DNA of 27,463 nucleotides from an uncultured Eubacteriales bacterium. Lineage in GTDB: Bacteria; Bacillota; Clostridia; Christensenellales; Aristaeellaceae. The stretch's first letter is position 1. Each line of letters opens with the position of its first letter. This document shows positions 6,211-14,400 of the stretch, piece after piece. Below the pieces are notes generated by a model. That model had not been told where the DNA came from. It searched no databases and saw nothing but the letters and a program-made list of their open reading frames with translations. Both the position numbers and the translations under genes were made by a program. The stretch lies in NCBI GenBank assembly GCA_900553295.1, contig USCR01000015.1, positions 1 through 27,463 on the forward strand. Reading direction: 5' to 3'.

Positions 6211-9126
6211 TTATTGCAGGGTGATGCCGTAGATGTAGGAGGTGTTCTTGCCCGTGGTGCCCACCACCATGGTGTCCATGTATACCGCGGGGGAACCCTC
6301 GATGTTGCCTTCCACCTTCAGGGTGGAGACCAGGCTGCCGGTCAGGCCGTCCAGCAGGTAGATGTTGCCGTCGTTGTCGCACTGGATAATCCGCGCTTCA
6401 CCGCTCTCGGTGTAGACGGCCACGGGGCTGGAGTAGGTGTAGGCGTTCAGGGCGTAGGTCCATTCCACCGTGCCGGTCTGCTTGTTCACCGCCACCACCG
6501 CGCCGGGCGCTTCCGCGGTCACGGAGATGCCGGGTTCGCTGCTCAGCTTGGACAGGGTGAAGATGGCCAGGTGGTCGATGTTGCCTTCGCCCAGCACCGG
6601 GGAGGCCATGGCGCCGGGGATGGCGCTGCTGTCGCCCTTGGTCACACCCACGGAGAGCGCCCAGCCTTCTTCGCCGGTCATGGCGTTGAAGCGGCGGATG
6701 TCGCAGGTGCCCTTGGAACGGTTTTGCAGGGTGTTGGCCGTATAGACCCACAGAGTGCCGTCCTCGTCAAAGTCCAGGGAAACGGCGGCCTGCACGGCGT
6801 CGCCCAGCTCCACCGCCCACACGGTCTTCATGGTGTCGGTATCCACGCAGTGGAGGATGCCCGTCATGTCCGCGTAGTAGGCGTAGTGGCTGTACATGGC
6901 CATGGAGGAGAGCACCTGCACAGTCTTGCTCTTCTGCCCGGAGGCCTTGGCCACCAGCAGCTGCTCCTCGGGATCGATGGAGATGCTGCCCATCTTGGCG
7001 TCGTACTCGGTGTTCATATCGATGGTGTAGAGCATGCCGTTGGTACCGGCCACCACCAGACCATCGTTGGTGCGGTCAAACAGGGCGGCGGTATCAAAGG
7101 AACCTTCCACGCCCACGGCCCGGTCGTCCAGGCCGTCCAGCAGGTAAATCTGCTTCTGGGTGAGGAGGTTGAAGAACCGCAGGCCGATGTCGCCGGTGCC
7201 GCTGGCCATCTTGCGGGCGTACTGTCCCACGGTCATGATGGGCATGCCGTAGGCGCTTACGCTCACGGAGCCCTTCATGGGATAGCCCACGTTGATGGCG
7301 TCACGGGTGGGCACGCCGTCGGCCAGGTCAAAGAAGTAGATCTTGCCGTCCAGGCCCGCCAGGATGACTTCCTTCAGGGCCGTTACGTTGCGCTTCTCCT
7401 CCACGATGTTGGTGGTCTCGCGCACTTCCTTGCTCCACTTGACGATGGCGGGCTGTCCCGTCCAGCCGATGCCGTAGTAGGTCTTGCTGCTGCCCTTGAC
7501 GCTGCCGGCCTCCTGGGTCCAGGCCACGGACATGGCGCTGGGCAGCCGGCTCACGTTGCCGCTGGCGGCGTTCTGACGGAAGTTGCTGCCGCGGAAGGTG
7601 GTTACGCCGAAGTCCAGCAGCAGGTAATTGCTCTGGTCTCCCATGTTGTAGCCGCTTTCCTCATCACGGACGTACTCGGCGTTTTTCTTGGTGCCTTCAT
7701 AAACGGTTTCGGAGGTAATCAGGTTGGAAGCCACGGCGCTCTCCACCGCTTCCGCCGTCAGGTCAGGCAGGGGCGTGGGGGAAGGCGTAGGCGAGGGCGT
7801 GGGTGTGGCCGTAGGCGTGGGAGACGGCGTAGCCGTGGGCGTGGGCGACGGCGTGGGAGAGGGCGTCGCCGTGGGCTCTAGGGTGGCCGTAGCGGTGGCC
7901 GTGGGTTCAGGGGTAAAGGTCACCATGGCCGGGGAGGGCGTTGCCGTTTCCATCGCCAGGGTCTCCTCAGCCTGGTTGAACACGTCCGTGGCAATGGTTG
8001 CCTGGGCCTGCTCGGTGATCTCCAGCTCCTGGGTACGGCCGCTGGACGTCCATACGCCCTGGGCGTCCTGCACCTGCGCTTCCACCGTGCCGGACCAGGC
8101 CCCATCCATGGACAGGGTCAGCATCCAAATGCGGGATTCCGCGTTATCCGAATAGGGGGCCGCGGTAGCCGTCAGGGGATTGCCGCTGGCGTCCACCACG
8201 CGAACGCCCATGGCCGCCTTGTTGGTGGTCAGGGTGAACACCACGTCCATGGGCGCGGTGCCCTTGGTGGGCGCGGCGGAGAATTCCTGCACCTCCGCGG
8301 GGGCGGACGCGTCGTGGCTCAGCAGACTGGTCACGTTGTCCACCATGCCGGTGAGCGCGCCCTGTACCTGCCCCTTCAGGGAGCCCAGCGCGCTGTCATC
8401 GTTGGGCAGAAGCAGGAAGGCCAGCACCACCAGGCCAATGACCACCACAGCCGCCACCAGGCCGATCAGGCAACCGCGGCGCTTGCCACGGCGGGGCGGA
8501 TTTTCCTGCGGCTGGGCGGGGGCCCAATCGTCCTCCTCGTAAATGGGCTGCTGGGGACGGCGCACCCGGGGAGCGTCGTCCGCGGGCTGCCGGGCGTCCC
8601 GGGCCGCCGGGCGGGCAAAGGGATGCTCCTGCACCGGGGGCTGCTGGGCATAGTCGGCATCGCTGATGGCCCGCCGGTTGCCCTGCGTGGGGCGCTGCAC
8701 CGGGCCAGCGGTCTGTACGGATTGTCCCTGATTGGGCGCACGCATGAGCGCTGCGGGGCGCGGTACGCCCTGGGCTGCCTGCGGGGATGCGCTGCCGCGC
8801 TGGTTGGCGCGGACTCTGCCCTGTGCCGGGGCCTGCGGCTCCGCGGGCTGCTGCACCACGGGCGGCACTCGGCGCACGCCGGAGGATTGTTCCGGGGCGG
8901 CGGGCATGGGGGGCAGGCTGCCTTCCTGCGTATCCTGTTGCTGCGCGGCATAGCGCGCGGCCCGGCGATGGCGCACCGGGGTGGACCCCCCTTGCGTGGA
9001 GGGCGCTGGGGAAGCAACACGCCCGGAATCTCCCCCCAGGGAGGGCATCACCCGGGTCGCCTGCTGATCTTCTATTCCGGGATTCACCCCGGCGTGCTGG
9101 TTGTTATCCCGATCATACTGATTCAA
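6211..9126 (-). CDS. Membrane-anchored PQQ-like beta-propeller protein with disordered cytoplasmic region
   Basis: 971 residues. Residues 1-216 are Pro/Gln/Ala/Arg-rich and probably disordered and cytoplasmic. A basic patch (RRGKRRG) precedes one transmembrane helix at 219-241, a signature of an N-in, C-out protein. Residues about 280-372 look like a beta-sandwich (Ig-like) domain. A Pro-Thr-Ser stalk, mostly TPSP/TATP repeats, spans 396-454. The rest (about 495-971) contains repeated blades such as GLDGKIYFFDLADG, GTNGMLYTIDM and NDGNIYLLDGLTG, typical of PQQ-like/quinoprotein propellers. No enzyme signature is seen; a ligand-binding or wall-associated surface role is inferred. The start codon is TTG at 9126, supported by AAAGGAG (9135-9141) 8 nt upstream and no better ATG. 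Promoter at 9171-9199, terminator at 6128-6189. Monocistronic. Confidence 0.85.
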   Translation of the reverse strand: MNQYDRDNNQHAGVNPGIEDQQATRVMPSLGGDSGRVASPAPSTQGGSTPVRHRRAARYAAQQQDTQEGSLPPMPAAPEQSSGVRRVPPVVQQPAEPQAPAQGRVRANQRGSASPQAAQGVPRPAALMRAPNQGQSVQTAGPVQRPTQGNRRAISDADYAQQPPVQEHPFARPAARDARQPADDAPRVRRPQQPIYEEDDWAPAQPQENPPRRGKRRGCLIGLVAAVVVIGLVVLAFLLLPNDDSALGSLKGQVQGALTGMVDNVTSLLSHDASAPAEVQEFSAAPTKGTAPMDVVFTLTTNKAAMGVRVVDASGNPLTATAAPYSDNAESRIWMLTLSMDGAWSGTVEAQVQDAQGVWTSSGRTQELEITEQAQATIATDVFNQAEETLAMETATPSPAMVTFTPEPTATATATLEPTATPSPTPSPTPTATPSPTPTATPTPSPTPSPTPLPDLTAEAVESAVASNLITSETVYEGTKKNAEYVRDEESGYNMGDQSNYLLLDFGVTTFRGSNFRQNAASGNVSRLPSAMSVAWTQEAGSVKGSSKTYYGIGWTGQPAIVKWSKEVRETTNIVEEKRNVTALKEVILAGLDGKIYFFDLADGVPTRDAINVGYPMKGSVSVSAYGMPIMTVGQYARKMASGTGDIGLRFFNLLTQKQIYLLDGLDDRAVGVEGSFDTAALFDRTNDGLVVAGTNGMLYTIDMNTEYDAKMGSISIDPEEQLLVAKASGQKSKTVQVLSSMAMYSHYAYYADMTGILHCVDTDTMKTVWAVELGDAVQAAVSLDFDEDGTLWVYTANTLQNRSKGTCDIRRFNAMTGEEGWALSVGVTKGDSSAIPGAMASPVLGEGNIDHLAIFTLSKLSSEPGISVTAEAPGAVVAVNKQTGTVEWTYALNAYTYSSPVAVYTESGEARIIQCDNDGNIYLLDGLTGSLVSTLKVEGNIEGSPAVYMDTMVVGTTGKNTSYIYGITLQ
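7765..7941 (-). repeat. Low-complexity hexamer-like repeats encoding the Pro-Thr-Ser stalk
   Basis: Imperfect tandem units of six bases (GGCGTG/GGCGAC/GGCGTA types on the plus strand) encode residues 396-454 of the propeller protein, reading TP, SP and AT pairs. The reading frame is open throughout. Length variation here would change the stalk that holds the propeller away from the membrane. This explains the repeat fully; it is not a CRISPR array. Confidence 0.85.
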
Positions 9127-9134
9127 CGCTCTTA

Positions 9135-9141
9135 CTCCTTT
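9135..9141 (-). promoter_or_regulatory. Ribosome binding site that fixes a TTG start
   Basis: On the minus strand AAAGGAG lies 8 nt before TTG at 9126. It is the only good Shine-Dalgarno sequence near the beginning of the propeller gene, and the reading frame upstream contains no ATG or GTG with better spacing. Confidence 0.75.
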
Positions 9142-9170
9142 AATGCACGCGGGCAGATTGATACCTGTTC

Positions 9171-9199
9171 ATTATAGCGTAAATTTGACGGATTCTCAA
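9171..9199 (-). promoter_or_regulatory. Sigma-A promoter for the propeller gene
   Basis: On the minus strand, -35 TTGAGA (9199-9194), a 17-bp spacer and a perfect -10 TATAAT (9176-9171). The start near 9165 leaves a leader of about 38 nt. It diverges from the glycan-cluster promoter at 9342-9370. Confidence 0.85.
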
Positions 9200-9341
9200 G
9201 CCTTCTGGTGAAAACAATGTAAATCTTGGGGAATACCCGGGCCCATGGGGGGAGGGGCAAAGGGAGCGGGGCTGGCCGAGGGGGCGCTTTCGCGCTTCCC
9301 CGCCTGGGGCGTGGGAGATGCTGCCAGGGCCTTCCGCCAGC

Positions 9342-9370
9342 TTGACAAACCCTGCCCCAGCCCTTACAAT
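9342..9370 (+). promoter_or_regulatory. Sigma-A promoter of the glycan cluster
   Basis: Perfect -35 TTGACA (9342-9347), a 17-bp spacer and -10 TACAAT (9365-9370). Transcription should start near 9377, about 42 nt before the ATG at 9419. Confidence 0.87.
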
Positions 9371-9418
9371 TAGTGACTATGGATAACCGCCGGATGAAGG
9401 ATGCGGAGGTACTTGCGC

Positions 9419-10237
9419 ATGGATCAGCCCCTGGTGAGCGTGGTCATACCCGCTTACAATTGCAGCAAAACCATTCAAAGATGTTTGGATAGTGTGCTGT
9501 CCCAGAATCATAGCGCCCTGCAGGTGGTGGTGGTGGACGACGGTAGCACCGACGATACGCTGGAGCGCCTGCAGGCCTATGCCGCCCGGGACAGCCGCCT
9601 GACCGTGGTGCATCAGGAAAATCAGGGCGTGTCCGCGGCAAGAAACCGCGCCCTGGAGCAGTGCCGGGGAAAGTATGTCCAGTTTGTGGACAGCGACGAC
9701 AGCCTGGCCCCGGAGGCCGTGCGCCACATGGTTCAGCGGGCGGAGCAGGACGACAGCGACCTGGTCATCGGCGCTTTTACCATGTATATTGGTAATATCT
9801 CCGAGGTAAAGGACCTGGGCAGGCGCGAGGACGTCCTTTCCCTGGAGGACTTTTTGTCCCTGCTGTGCAAATACCCCAACAGCTTTTACTATGGGGTTTT
9901 GTGGAACAAGCTGTTCCGGCGGGAGCTGATTGCCGGGCAGCGGGTGCGTTTCAACAGCCAGCTGGAGTGGGGCGAGGACTTTGACTTCATTACCCGCTAT
10001 CTGGTGGGCGCGCGCCGGGTTTCCTATACCCGGCGGCCGGTGTACAACTATGTGCGCAATCCCAAGGGGCTGACGCTGCAAACCACCCTGTATGTGCTGC
10101 GCCATCCCTTCCACAGCATCTCCCTGAAACATGTGATCTACGTCAGCTACCGCGGGCTGTACCGCCAGCGCAAGCTATACGCCCGGCACCGGCGCGACCT
10201 GTGGAAATACATGGTGAGCTTTACATTGACCGATTGA
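9419..10237 (+). CDS. GT2-family (GT-A fold) glycosyltransferase
   Basis: 272 residues. The N-terminal domain has VSVVIPAYN (6-14), VVVDDGSTDDT (37-47) for nucleotide binding, QGVSAARNRAL (69-79) and the metal-binding DSDDS at 91-95: a complete family 2 inverting glycosyltransferase. A later LEWGEDFDF is the usual acceptor-side acidic motif. The donor and acceptor sugars cannot be read from sequence. No membrane helix is evident, so it probably acts at the inner membrane surface on a lipid- or polymer-linked acceptor. The start at 9419 is preferred to the ATG at 9401 because GGAGGT (9404-9409) lies 9 nt upstream of it and would be inside the longer frame. First gene of the cluster, with its own strong promoter; the split ThrE genes follow 23 bp later. 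Confidence 0.93.
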   Translation: MDQPLVSVVIPAYNCSKTIQRCLDSVLSQNHSALQVVVVDDGSTDDTLERLQAYAARDSRLTVVHQENQGVSAARNRALEQCRGKYVQFVDSDDSLAPEAVRHMVQRAEQDDSDLVIGAFTMYIGNISEVKDLGRREDVLSLEDFLSLLCKYPNSFYYGVLWNKLFRRELIAGQRVRFNSQLEWGEDFDFITRYLVGARRVSYTRRPVYNYVRNPKGLTLQTTLYVLRHPFHSISLKHVIYVSYRGLYRQRKLYARHRRDLWKYMVSFTLTD

Positions 10238-10260
10238 TGCAAGGGAGCCGGAGAAAGAGC

Positions 10261-11016
10261 ATGACCATCAAACCGTTGCAGCTGGCCGGGCGCATTATCA
10301 TGGAAAACGGCGGCGAGACCTACCGGGTGGAGGAAACCGTCACCCGCATGGGGCGGGCCTTTGGACTGAAAAACGTGGAGAGCTTTGCCGTGCCCAGCGG
10401 TGTGTTTGTCAGCTGTGAAAAAGAGGACGGCACCCACGAAACCGCCGTGCTGCGGGTGCACCGCCGGGGAACCAACCTCCGTCGTGTGGACGCGGTGAAC
10501 CAGATTTCCCGCCGGGCCGAGGCTGGGGAGATCACCCCGGAGGAAGCCCTGCGCGCCCTGGAAAAAATCGAGCATTCCCTTTCCTTTCGCCCGTGGCAGC
10601 TGTGCGTGGCAGCGGCGGTGTCCTCGGGCGGGTTTGCGGTGATGTTCGGGGGCGGAGTGGCGGACTTTTTTGTGGGGGTGGTCACCGCCGGCCTGGTGCA
10701 GGCGCTTACCTGCCTGCTGGGGAGATACCGCCTGGAAGGCATGGTGTCCACCCTGGTGGGCAGCTTTTTTGCCACGCTGCTCCCCCTGCTGTTTTATCAC
10801 TTTACCCATGTAGGCACGGTGGATGCCTGCGTGGCAGGCGCGCTGATGCCCCTGTTGCCGGGCCTGGCCATGACCAACGCCGTGCAGGATACCATGCGCG
10901 GGGACATTGTTTCCGGCGTTGCCCACGGGATGAACGCCATCCTTACCGCGACGCTGGTGGCCGGGGGAGCGCTGATTGCTTCCTCGCTTTATCATGTGCT
11001 GATGGGAGGCGCCTGA
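10261..11016 (+). CDS. Threonine/serine exporter ThrE, N-terminal-domain subunit (DUF1212)
   Basis: 251 residues matching PF06738. A cytoplasmic N-terminal region carries the conserved NGGETYRVEET (16-26) and AVPSGVFVS; about five hydrophobic helices follow, and the signature PLLPGLAMTNAVQDTMRGD lies near the C-terminal third. In Corynebacterium ThrE both halves are one protein that exports Thr and Ser using the proton gradient; in Firmicutes the halves are often separate, as here. The start at 10261 follows GGAGAAAGAG; an upstream in-frame start would overlap the GT gene. The partner half begins 1 bp after this stop. Why it sits inside a glycan cluster is unclear. Confidence 0.92.
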   Translation: MTIKPLQLAGRIIMENGGETYRVEETVTRMGRAFGLKNVESFAVPSGVFVSCEKEDGTHETAVLRVHRRGTNLRRVDAVNQISRRAEAGEITPEEALRALEKIEHSLSFRPWQLCVAAAVSSGGFAVMFGGGVADFFVGVVTAGLVQALTCLLGRYRLEGMVSTLVGSFFATLLPLLFYHFTHVGTVDACVAGALMPLLPGLAMTNAVQDTMRGDIVSGVAHGMNAILTATLVAGGALIASSLYHVLMGGA

Positions 11017-11017
11017 G

Positions 11018-11479
11018 ATGCCCGTGAACTTTCTTACGGCGCTGCTGACCAGCTTTATTGGCACGCTGGGCTTTGCGGTGCTGCTGCACACGCCCCAGCG
11101 GGCGTGGATTCCCGGCAGCTGCATCGGCGCGGTGGGGTATACCCTGTACTGGGCGCTGATGGTCTGGGCGGGCCTGCCGGAGACCGCGGCGATTTTTATC
11201 GGCTCGGTGGCGGCTTCGGTGCTGGCGCAGTATGCCGCCCGGCGGCTGAAGATGATTGCCACCGTTTTCGGTACCCTGGCCATTATCGCCTTTGTGCCCG
11301 GCCTGGGGCTGTACCGCTGCATGTCCCTGCTGGCCCAGGGGAACACCTCCCTGGGGCTGCAAACGGGCATTGTGGCCATGTCCAATATTGTGATGATTAC
11401 CTTTGGCCTGGGCGTGGGCAGCTTTTTGATGCGCATGTTTTTTGCCGCCCGGGCCGAGCGGAAACACCACGGCGGCTAA
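11018..11479 (+). CDS. Threonine/serine exporter, C-terminal-domain subunit (ThrE_2/DUF3815)
   Basis: 153 residues with about five predicted membrane helices and the family segments PGSCIGAVGY, ALMVWAGLPETAAIFIGSV and FVPGLGLYRCM. It matches PF12821, the second half of ThrE. Together with the preceding DUF1212 protein it should form the complete exporter. The ATG comes one base after the upstream TGA, so translation is coupled. The gene ends 75 bp before the double-domain glycosyltransferase, a gap that contains a fresh promoter, so the exporter pair may mark the end of the first transcription unit. Confidence 0.9.
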   Translation: MPVNFLTALLTSFIGTLGFAVLLHTPQRAWIPGSCIGAVGYTLYWALMVWAGLPETAAIFIGSVAASVLAQYAARRLKMIATVFGTLAIIAFVPGLGLYRCMSLLAQGNTSLGLQTGIVAMSNIVMITFGLGVGSFLMRMFFAARAERKHHGG

Positions 11480-11493
11480 GCCCGCCGGGCCTG

Positions 11494-11522
11494 TTGCCTT
11501 TGCCTGGGGAACATGGTAAAAT
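11494..11522 (+). promoter_or_regulatory. Internal promoter before the double GT2 gene
   Basis: -35 TTGCCT (11494-11499), a 17-bp spacer and -10 TAAAAT (11517-11522), in the only sizeable gap of the cluster. Strength should be moderate. It can drive the five downstream genes independently of the first promoter. Confidence 0.6.
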
Positions 11523-11554
11523 GATGCTATCATAACGGAGAGGATGAGCAGCGT

Positions 11555-13261
11555 ATGGGCGGCTTGGCCGGACGCGTCCGGGAATATGTGCGCCTGAACG
11601 GGATCAGCTATACCGCGCGCCGGGCGGTGGAAAAGTTCCGGGACCAGTATCTGCGGGAGTACGACCGGCTGTACCGGCGGGTGCGGGCCACCCCTGCGGA
11701 CCTGGAACAGCAGCGCCATCGGGCCTGGAAGGAAACGCCGCTGATCTCCATTCTGGTCCCGGTGTACAACACCAATCCCCGCATGCTGCGGGAACTGGCG
11801 GATTCCTTCCTGGCGCAGACCTATCCCCACTGGGAGGCGGTTTTGCTGGACGGCGCCAGCACCAAGCCCGAGACGGCGGCCATGCTCCGGGAGATTGCCG
11901 GGCTGGATGGGCGCTTCCGCGTGATCTTCAGCGGGGAGAACCTGCATATCTCCGGCAACAGCAATGCCGCCCTCACCCACGCCCGGGGGGAATGGATTGC
12001 CCTGTGCGACCACGACGACCTGTACACCCCCGACGCGCTGTACTGGGTGATGGACGCCGTGGAGCGGGAACAGCCGGATTTTCTCTACTCGGATGAGGAC
12101 AAGGTGACCGAGGATGGCCGGGTGTACTTTGCCGCCCATTTCAAGCCCGACTATTGCCCGGACAACCTGCGCTCGGGGAACTACATCTGCCATTTGATGG
12201 TCATGCGCCGCAGCCTGATGGACGCGGCGGGGGGCTTCCGCAGCGCCTTTGACGGCTCCCAGGACCATGACCTGGCCCTGCGCTGCATGGAGCATACCAC
12301 CCGGGTGACGCATATTCCCCGGGTGCTGTACCACTGGCGCTCGGTGGGCAGCTCCATGAGCCATCAAAACCTTATGCGCTGCGTGGACGCGGCACGGCGG
12401 GCGGTGGAGGAGCATATCAATCGTGTGGGCCCCGGCGGAAACGTTACCCTGGAAAACAACTGCCTGCGCATTCATTACCGCGTTCCCAGGGAGAAAAAGG
12501 TTTCCCTGATTGTGCTGGACAGCGGGGAGGAGGGGCAGCTCAGGCGCTGCCTGGCCGCCTTGCAAGCCACCGACTGGCCGGAGATGGAAACCCTGATTCT
12601 TTCCAACCGGCAGGAGCTGCCCGGCCGGACCATCGCCGTGGGGGAGATTGGCCGCTTTGCTGCGCTGAACCTGGGCGCGGGGGAAGCCACGGGGGACTAC
12701 CTGGCCTTTGTGGACAGCAGCGTGGTGATGGAGGACCCCGGCTGGCTGCGGGAGCTGATGATGCTGGCCCAGCGGGAGGACATCCTGGCGGCCATTCCCG
12801 CGCTGTTTGACGGCCGGGGGCGCATCCTGCACGCGGGCTACGCCCTGGGCATGGAGCGGGTGGCCTCCTGTCGCCAGCAGGGACTGCCCCGCACGGCGGG
12901 GGGCTGGCACGGCCTGGAGCACACCGCCCACAACGTGGGCGCGGTGAGCGCCGCCTGCCTGCTCATGCGCCGGGCATGCTTTCAACCCTTTGATGAAACA
13001 TACCAGAGCGACCTGGGCAGCGTGGAGTGGTCGCTGCGGGTGCGGCAGCAGGGGGGATGGTTTGCCTTTACGCCCTTCAGCCGGGCCACGGCGCCCCACG
13101 GCGCCCCCGTGCTTTACGACGGCGAGGCCCATCCCCAGGAGGAGGCCAGGATAACCGCTTCCTGCCCGTCCTTGTACGATCCCTGCTATTCGCCGCTTTT
13201 CTCCCACAAGAAGGCGGACTTTCACCTGAACCTGGACGAAAAGGGAAGGAATGTGTTTTAA
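11555..13261 (+). CDS. Two-domain GT2 glycosyltransferase (rhamnan/O-antigen type)
   Basis: 568 residues. A basic, helical N-terminus (1-60) precedes a complete GT2 domain: ISILVPVYNTNP (64-75), HISGNSNAALTHARGEW (131-147), the metal site CDHDD (151-155), DFLYSDEDKV (175-184), SQDHDLALR (235-243) and YHWR (259-262). Such motifs occur in rhamnosyl/galactofuranosyl-type polymer glycosyltransferases. A second GT2-like domain (about 312-540) is degenerate: FVDSSV at 385-390 stands where the DxD should be, though VEWSLRVRQQGG remains. It may be inactive or structural. GGAGAGG lies 12 nt before the ATG, a longish gap. It is followed by wecB after 2 bp. The donor sugar is unknown; ManNAc from WecB is one possibility. 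Confidence 0.9.
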   Translation: MGGLAGRVREYVRLNGISYTARRAVEKFRDQYLREYDRLYRRVRATPADLEQQRHRAWKETPLISILVPVYNTNPRMLRELADSFLAQTYPHWEAVLLDGASTKPETAAMLREIAGLDGRFRVIFSGENLHISGNSNAALTHARGEWIALCDHDDLYTPDALYWVMDAVEREQPDFLYSDEDKVTEDGRVYFAAHFKPDYCPDNLRSGNYICHLMVMRRSLMDAAGGFRSAFDGSQDHDLALRCMEHTTRVTHIPRVLYHWRSVGSSMSHQNLMRCVDAARRAVEEHINRVGPGGNVTLENNCLRIHYRVPREKKVSLIVLDSGEEGQLRRCLAALQATDWPEMETLILSNRQELPGRTIAVGEIGRFAALNLGAGEATGDYLAFVDSSVVMEDPGWLRELMMLAQREDILAAIPALFDGRGRILHAGYALGMERVASCRQQGLPRTAGGWHGLEHTAHNVGAVSAACLLMRRACFQPFDETYQSDLGSVEWSLRVRQQGGWFAFTPFSRATAPHGAPVLYDGEAHPQEEARITASCPSLYDPCYSPLFSHKKADFHLNLDEKGRNVF

Positions 13262-13263
13262 GC

Positions 13264-14400
13264 ATGGACACGTCCATTGCCGTTCTATCTGTGTTTGGTA
13301 CCCGGCCGGAGGCTATCAAAATGGCGCCCCTGGTCAAGCAACTGGAGCAGACGCCCGGCATCCGTAGCCTGGTATGCGTCACCGCCCAGCACCGGCAGAT
13401 GCTGGACAGCGTGCTGGAGCGCTTTGACATTCACCCGGATTATGACCTGGATCTCATGCGCCAGGGGCAGACGCTGACCACCATTACCGTGGGCGTGCTG
13501 GAGGGCATGGAAAAGGTGCTCAAGGCGTGCAAGCCCGATCTGGCGCTGGTGCATGGGGATACCTCCACCTCCACCGCCGCGGCCCTGGCGGCCTTTTATC
13601 AGCAGACTCCCGTGGGCCACGTGGAGGCGGGGCTGCGCTCCTTTGACAAATACTCGCCCTTTCCCGAGGAGATGAACCGCGTGCTCACCAGCCGCATGGC
13701 GGAGCTCCACTTTGCCCCCACCGCCCGGGCCAGGGATAACCTGCTGCGGGAGGGCATTACCCAGGGGGTGCATGTGGTGGGCAACACGGTTATCGACGCG
13801 CTGCACCAGATGGTGCACGAGCAATACCGCTTCCGTAGCCCCGAGCTGGCGGCGCTGCCCCTGCAAGAGGGCCGGTGGATTGTCATGACCGCCCACCGCC
13901 GGGAAAACCTGGGGGAGCATCTGGCTTGCATCTGCCGGGGCGTTCTGCGCCTGGTGGAAAAGCACCCGGATGTGCACCTGGTGTATCCCGTGCACCCCAA
14001 TCCCTCAGTGCACGCGGTGGTGGAGGCGGTGCTGGGCGGCCATGACCGGGTTCACCTTATCGCCCCGGTGGAAGTGGAGGATATGCACAACCTCATCAAG
14101 CGCTGCTATATGGTCATGACCGATTCCGGCGGCCTGCAGGAGGAGGCCCCCGCCCTGGGCAAACCCATCGTGGTGCTGCGCACGGAAACCGAGCGCCCCG
14201 AAGTGGTGGAGGCCGGCATGGCCCTGCTGGCCGGGGTGGAGGAAGACAACGTCGCCGCCGCCGGGGAACGGCTGCTCACGGACGCGGCGCTGTATCATCA
14301 AATGTCCCATGCCATCAATCCCTACGGGGACGGGCACACCTCCCAGCGCATTGTGCAGATTATCCTGGACTGGGGCCGGGAGCGGAGGGCCAGGGCATGA
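13264..14400 (+). CDS. wecB: UDP-N-acetylglucosamine 2-epimerase, non-hydrolysing
   Basis: 378 residues, normal family length. It interconverts UDP-GlcNAc and UDP-ManNAc. Key segments: FGTRPEAIKMAP (11-22), VHGDTSTS (96-103) with the catalytic-site Asp99, HVEAGLRS (119-126), FPEEMNR (133-139), the TAHRRENLG loop with His211, and TDSGGLQEEAPALGKP (286-301). These match E. coli WecB and B. subtilis MnaA. ManNAc is used in teichoic acid linkage units, capsules and enterobacterial common antigen. No ManNAc dehydrogenase or TagA-type transferase is adjacent. The start is 2 bp after the preceding stop; AAGGGAAGGA lies about 13 nt upstream. The stop overlaps the next ATG (ATGA, 14397-14400). Confidence 0.96.
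   Translation: MDTSIAVLSVFGTRPEAIKMAPLVKQLEQTPGIRSLVCVTAQHRQMLDSVLERFDIHPDYDLDLMRQGQTLTTITVGVLEGMEKVLKACKPDLALVHGDTSTSTAAALAAFYQQTPVGHVEAGLRSFDKYSPFPEEMNRVLTSRMAELHFAPTARARDNLLREGITQGVHVVGNTVIDALHQMVHEQYRFRSPELAALPLQEGRWIVMTAHRRENLGEHLACICRGVLRLVEKHPDVHLVYPVHPNPSVHAVVEAVLGGHDRVHLIAPVEVEDMHNLIKRCYMVMTDSGGLQEEAPALGKPIVVLRTETERPEVVEAGMALLAGVEEDNVAAAGERLLTDAALYHQMSHAINPYGDGHTSQRIVQIILDWGRERRARA

Noticed and set aside
6214-7881. A 555-codon plus-strand frame opposite the propeller gene
   Set aside because: Low-complexity Gly/Val/His sequence ending in Gly-Arg repeats that merely mirror the Pro-Thr-Ser stalk codons.
7765-7941. Possible CRISPR or tandem satellite array
   Set aside because: Units are about six bases without spacers and encode a Pro-Thr-Ser stalk inside an intact gene.
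10943-13225. A 760-codon minus-strand frame opposite the ThrE and GT2 genes
   Set aside because: No family resemblance, spans parts of two real genes, and has no ribosome binding site.
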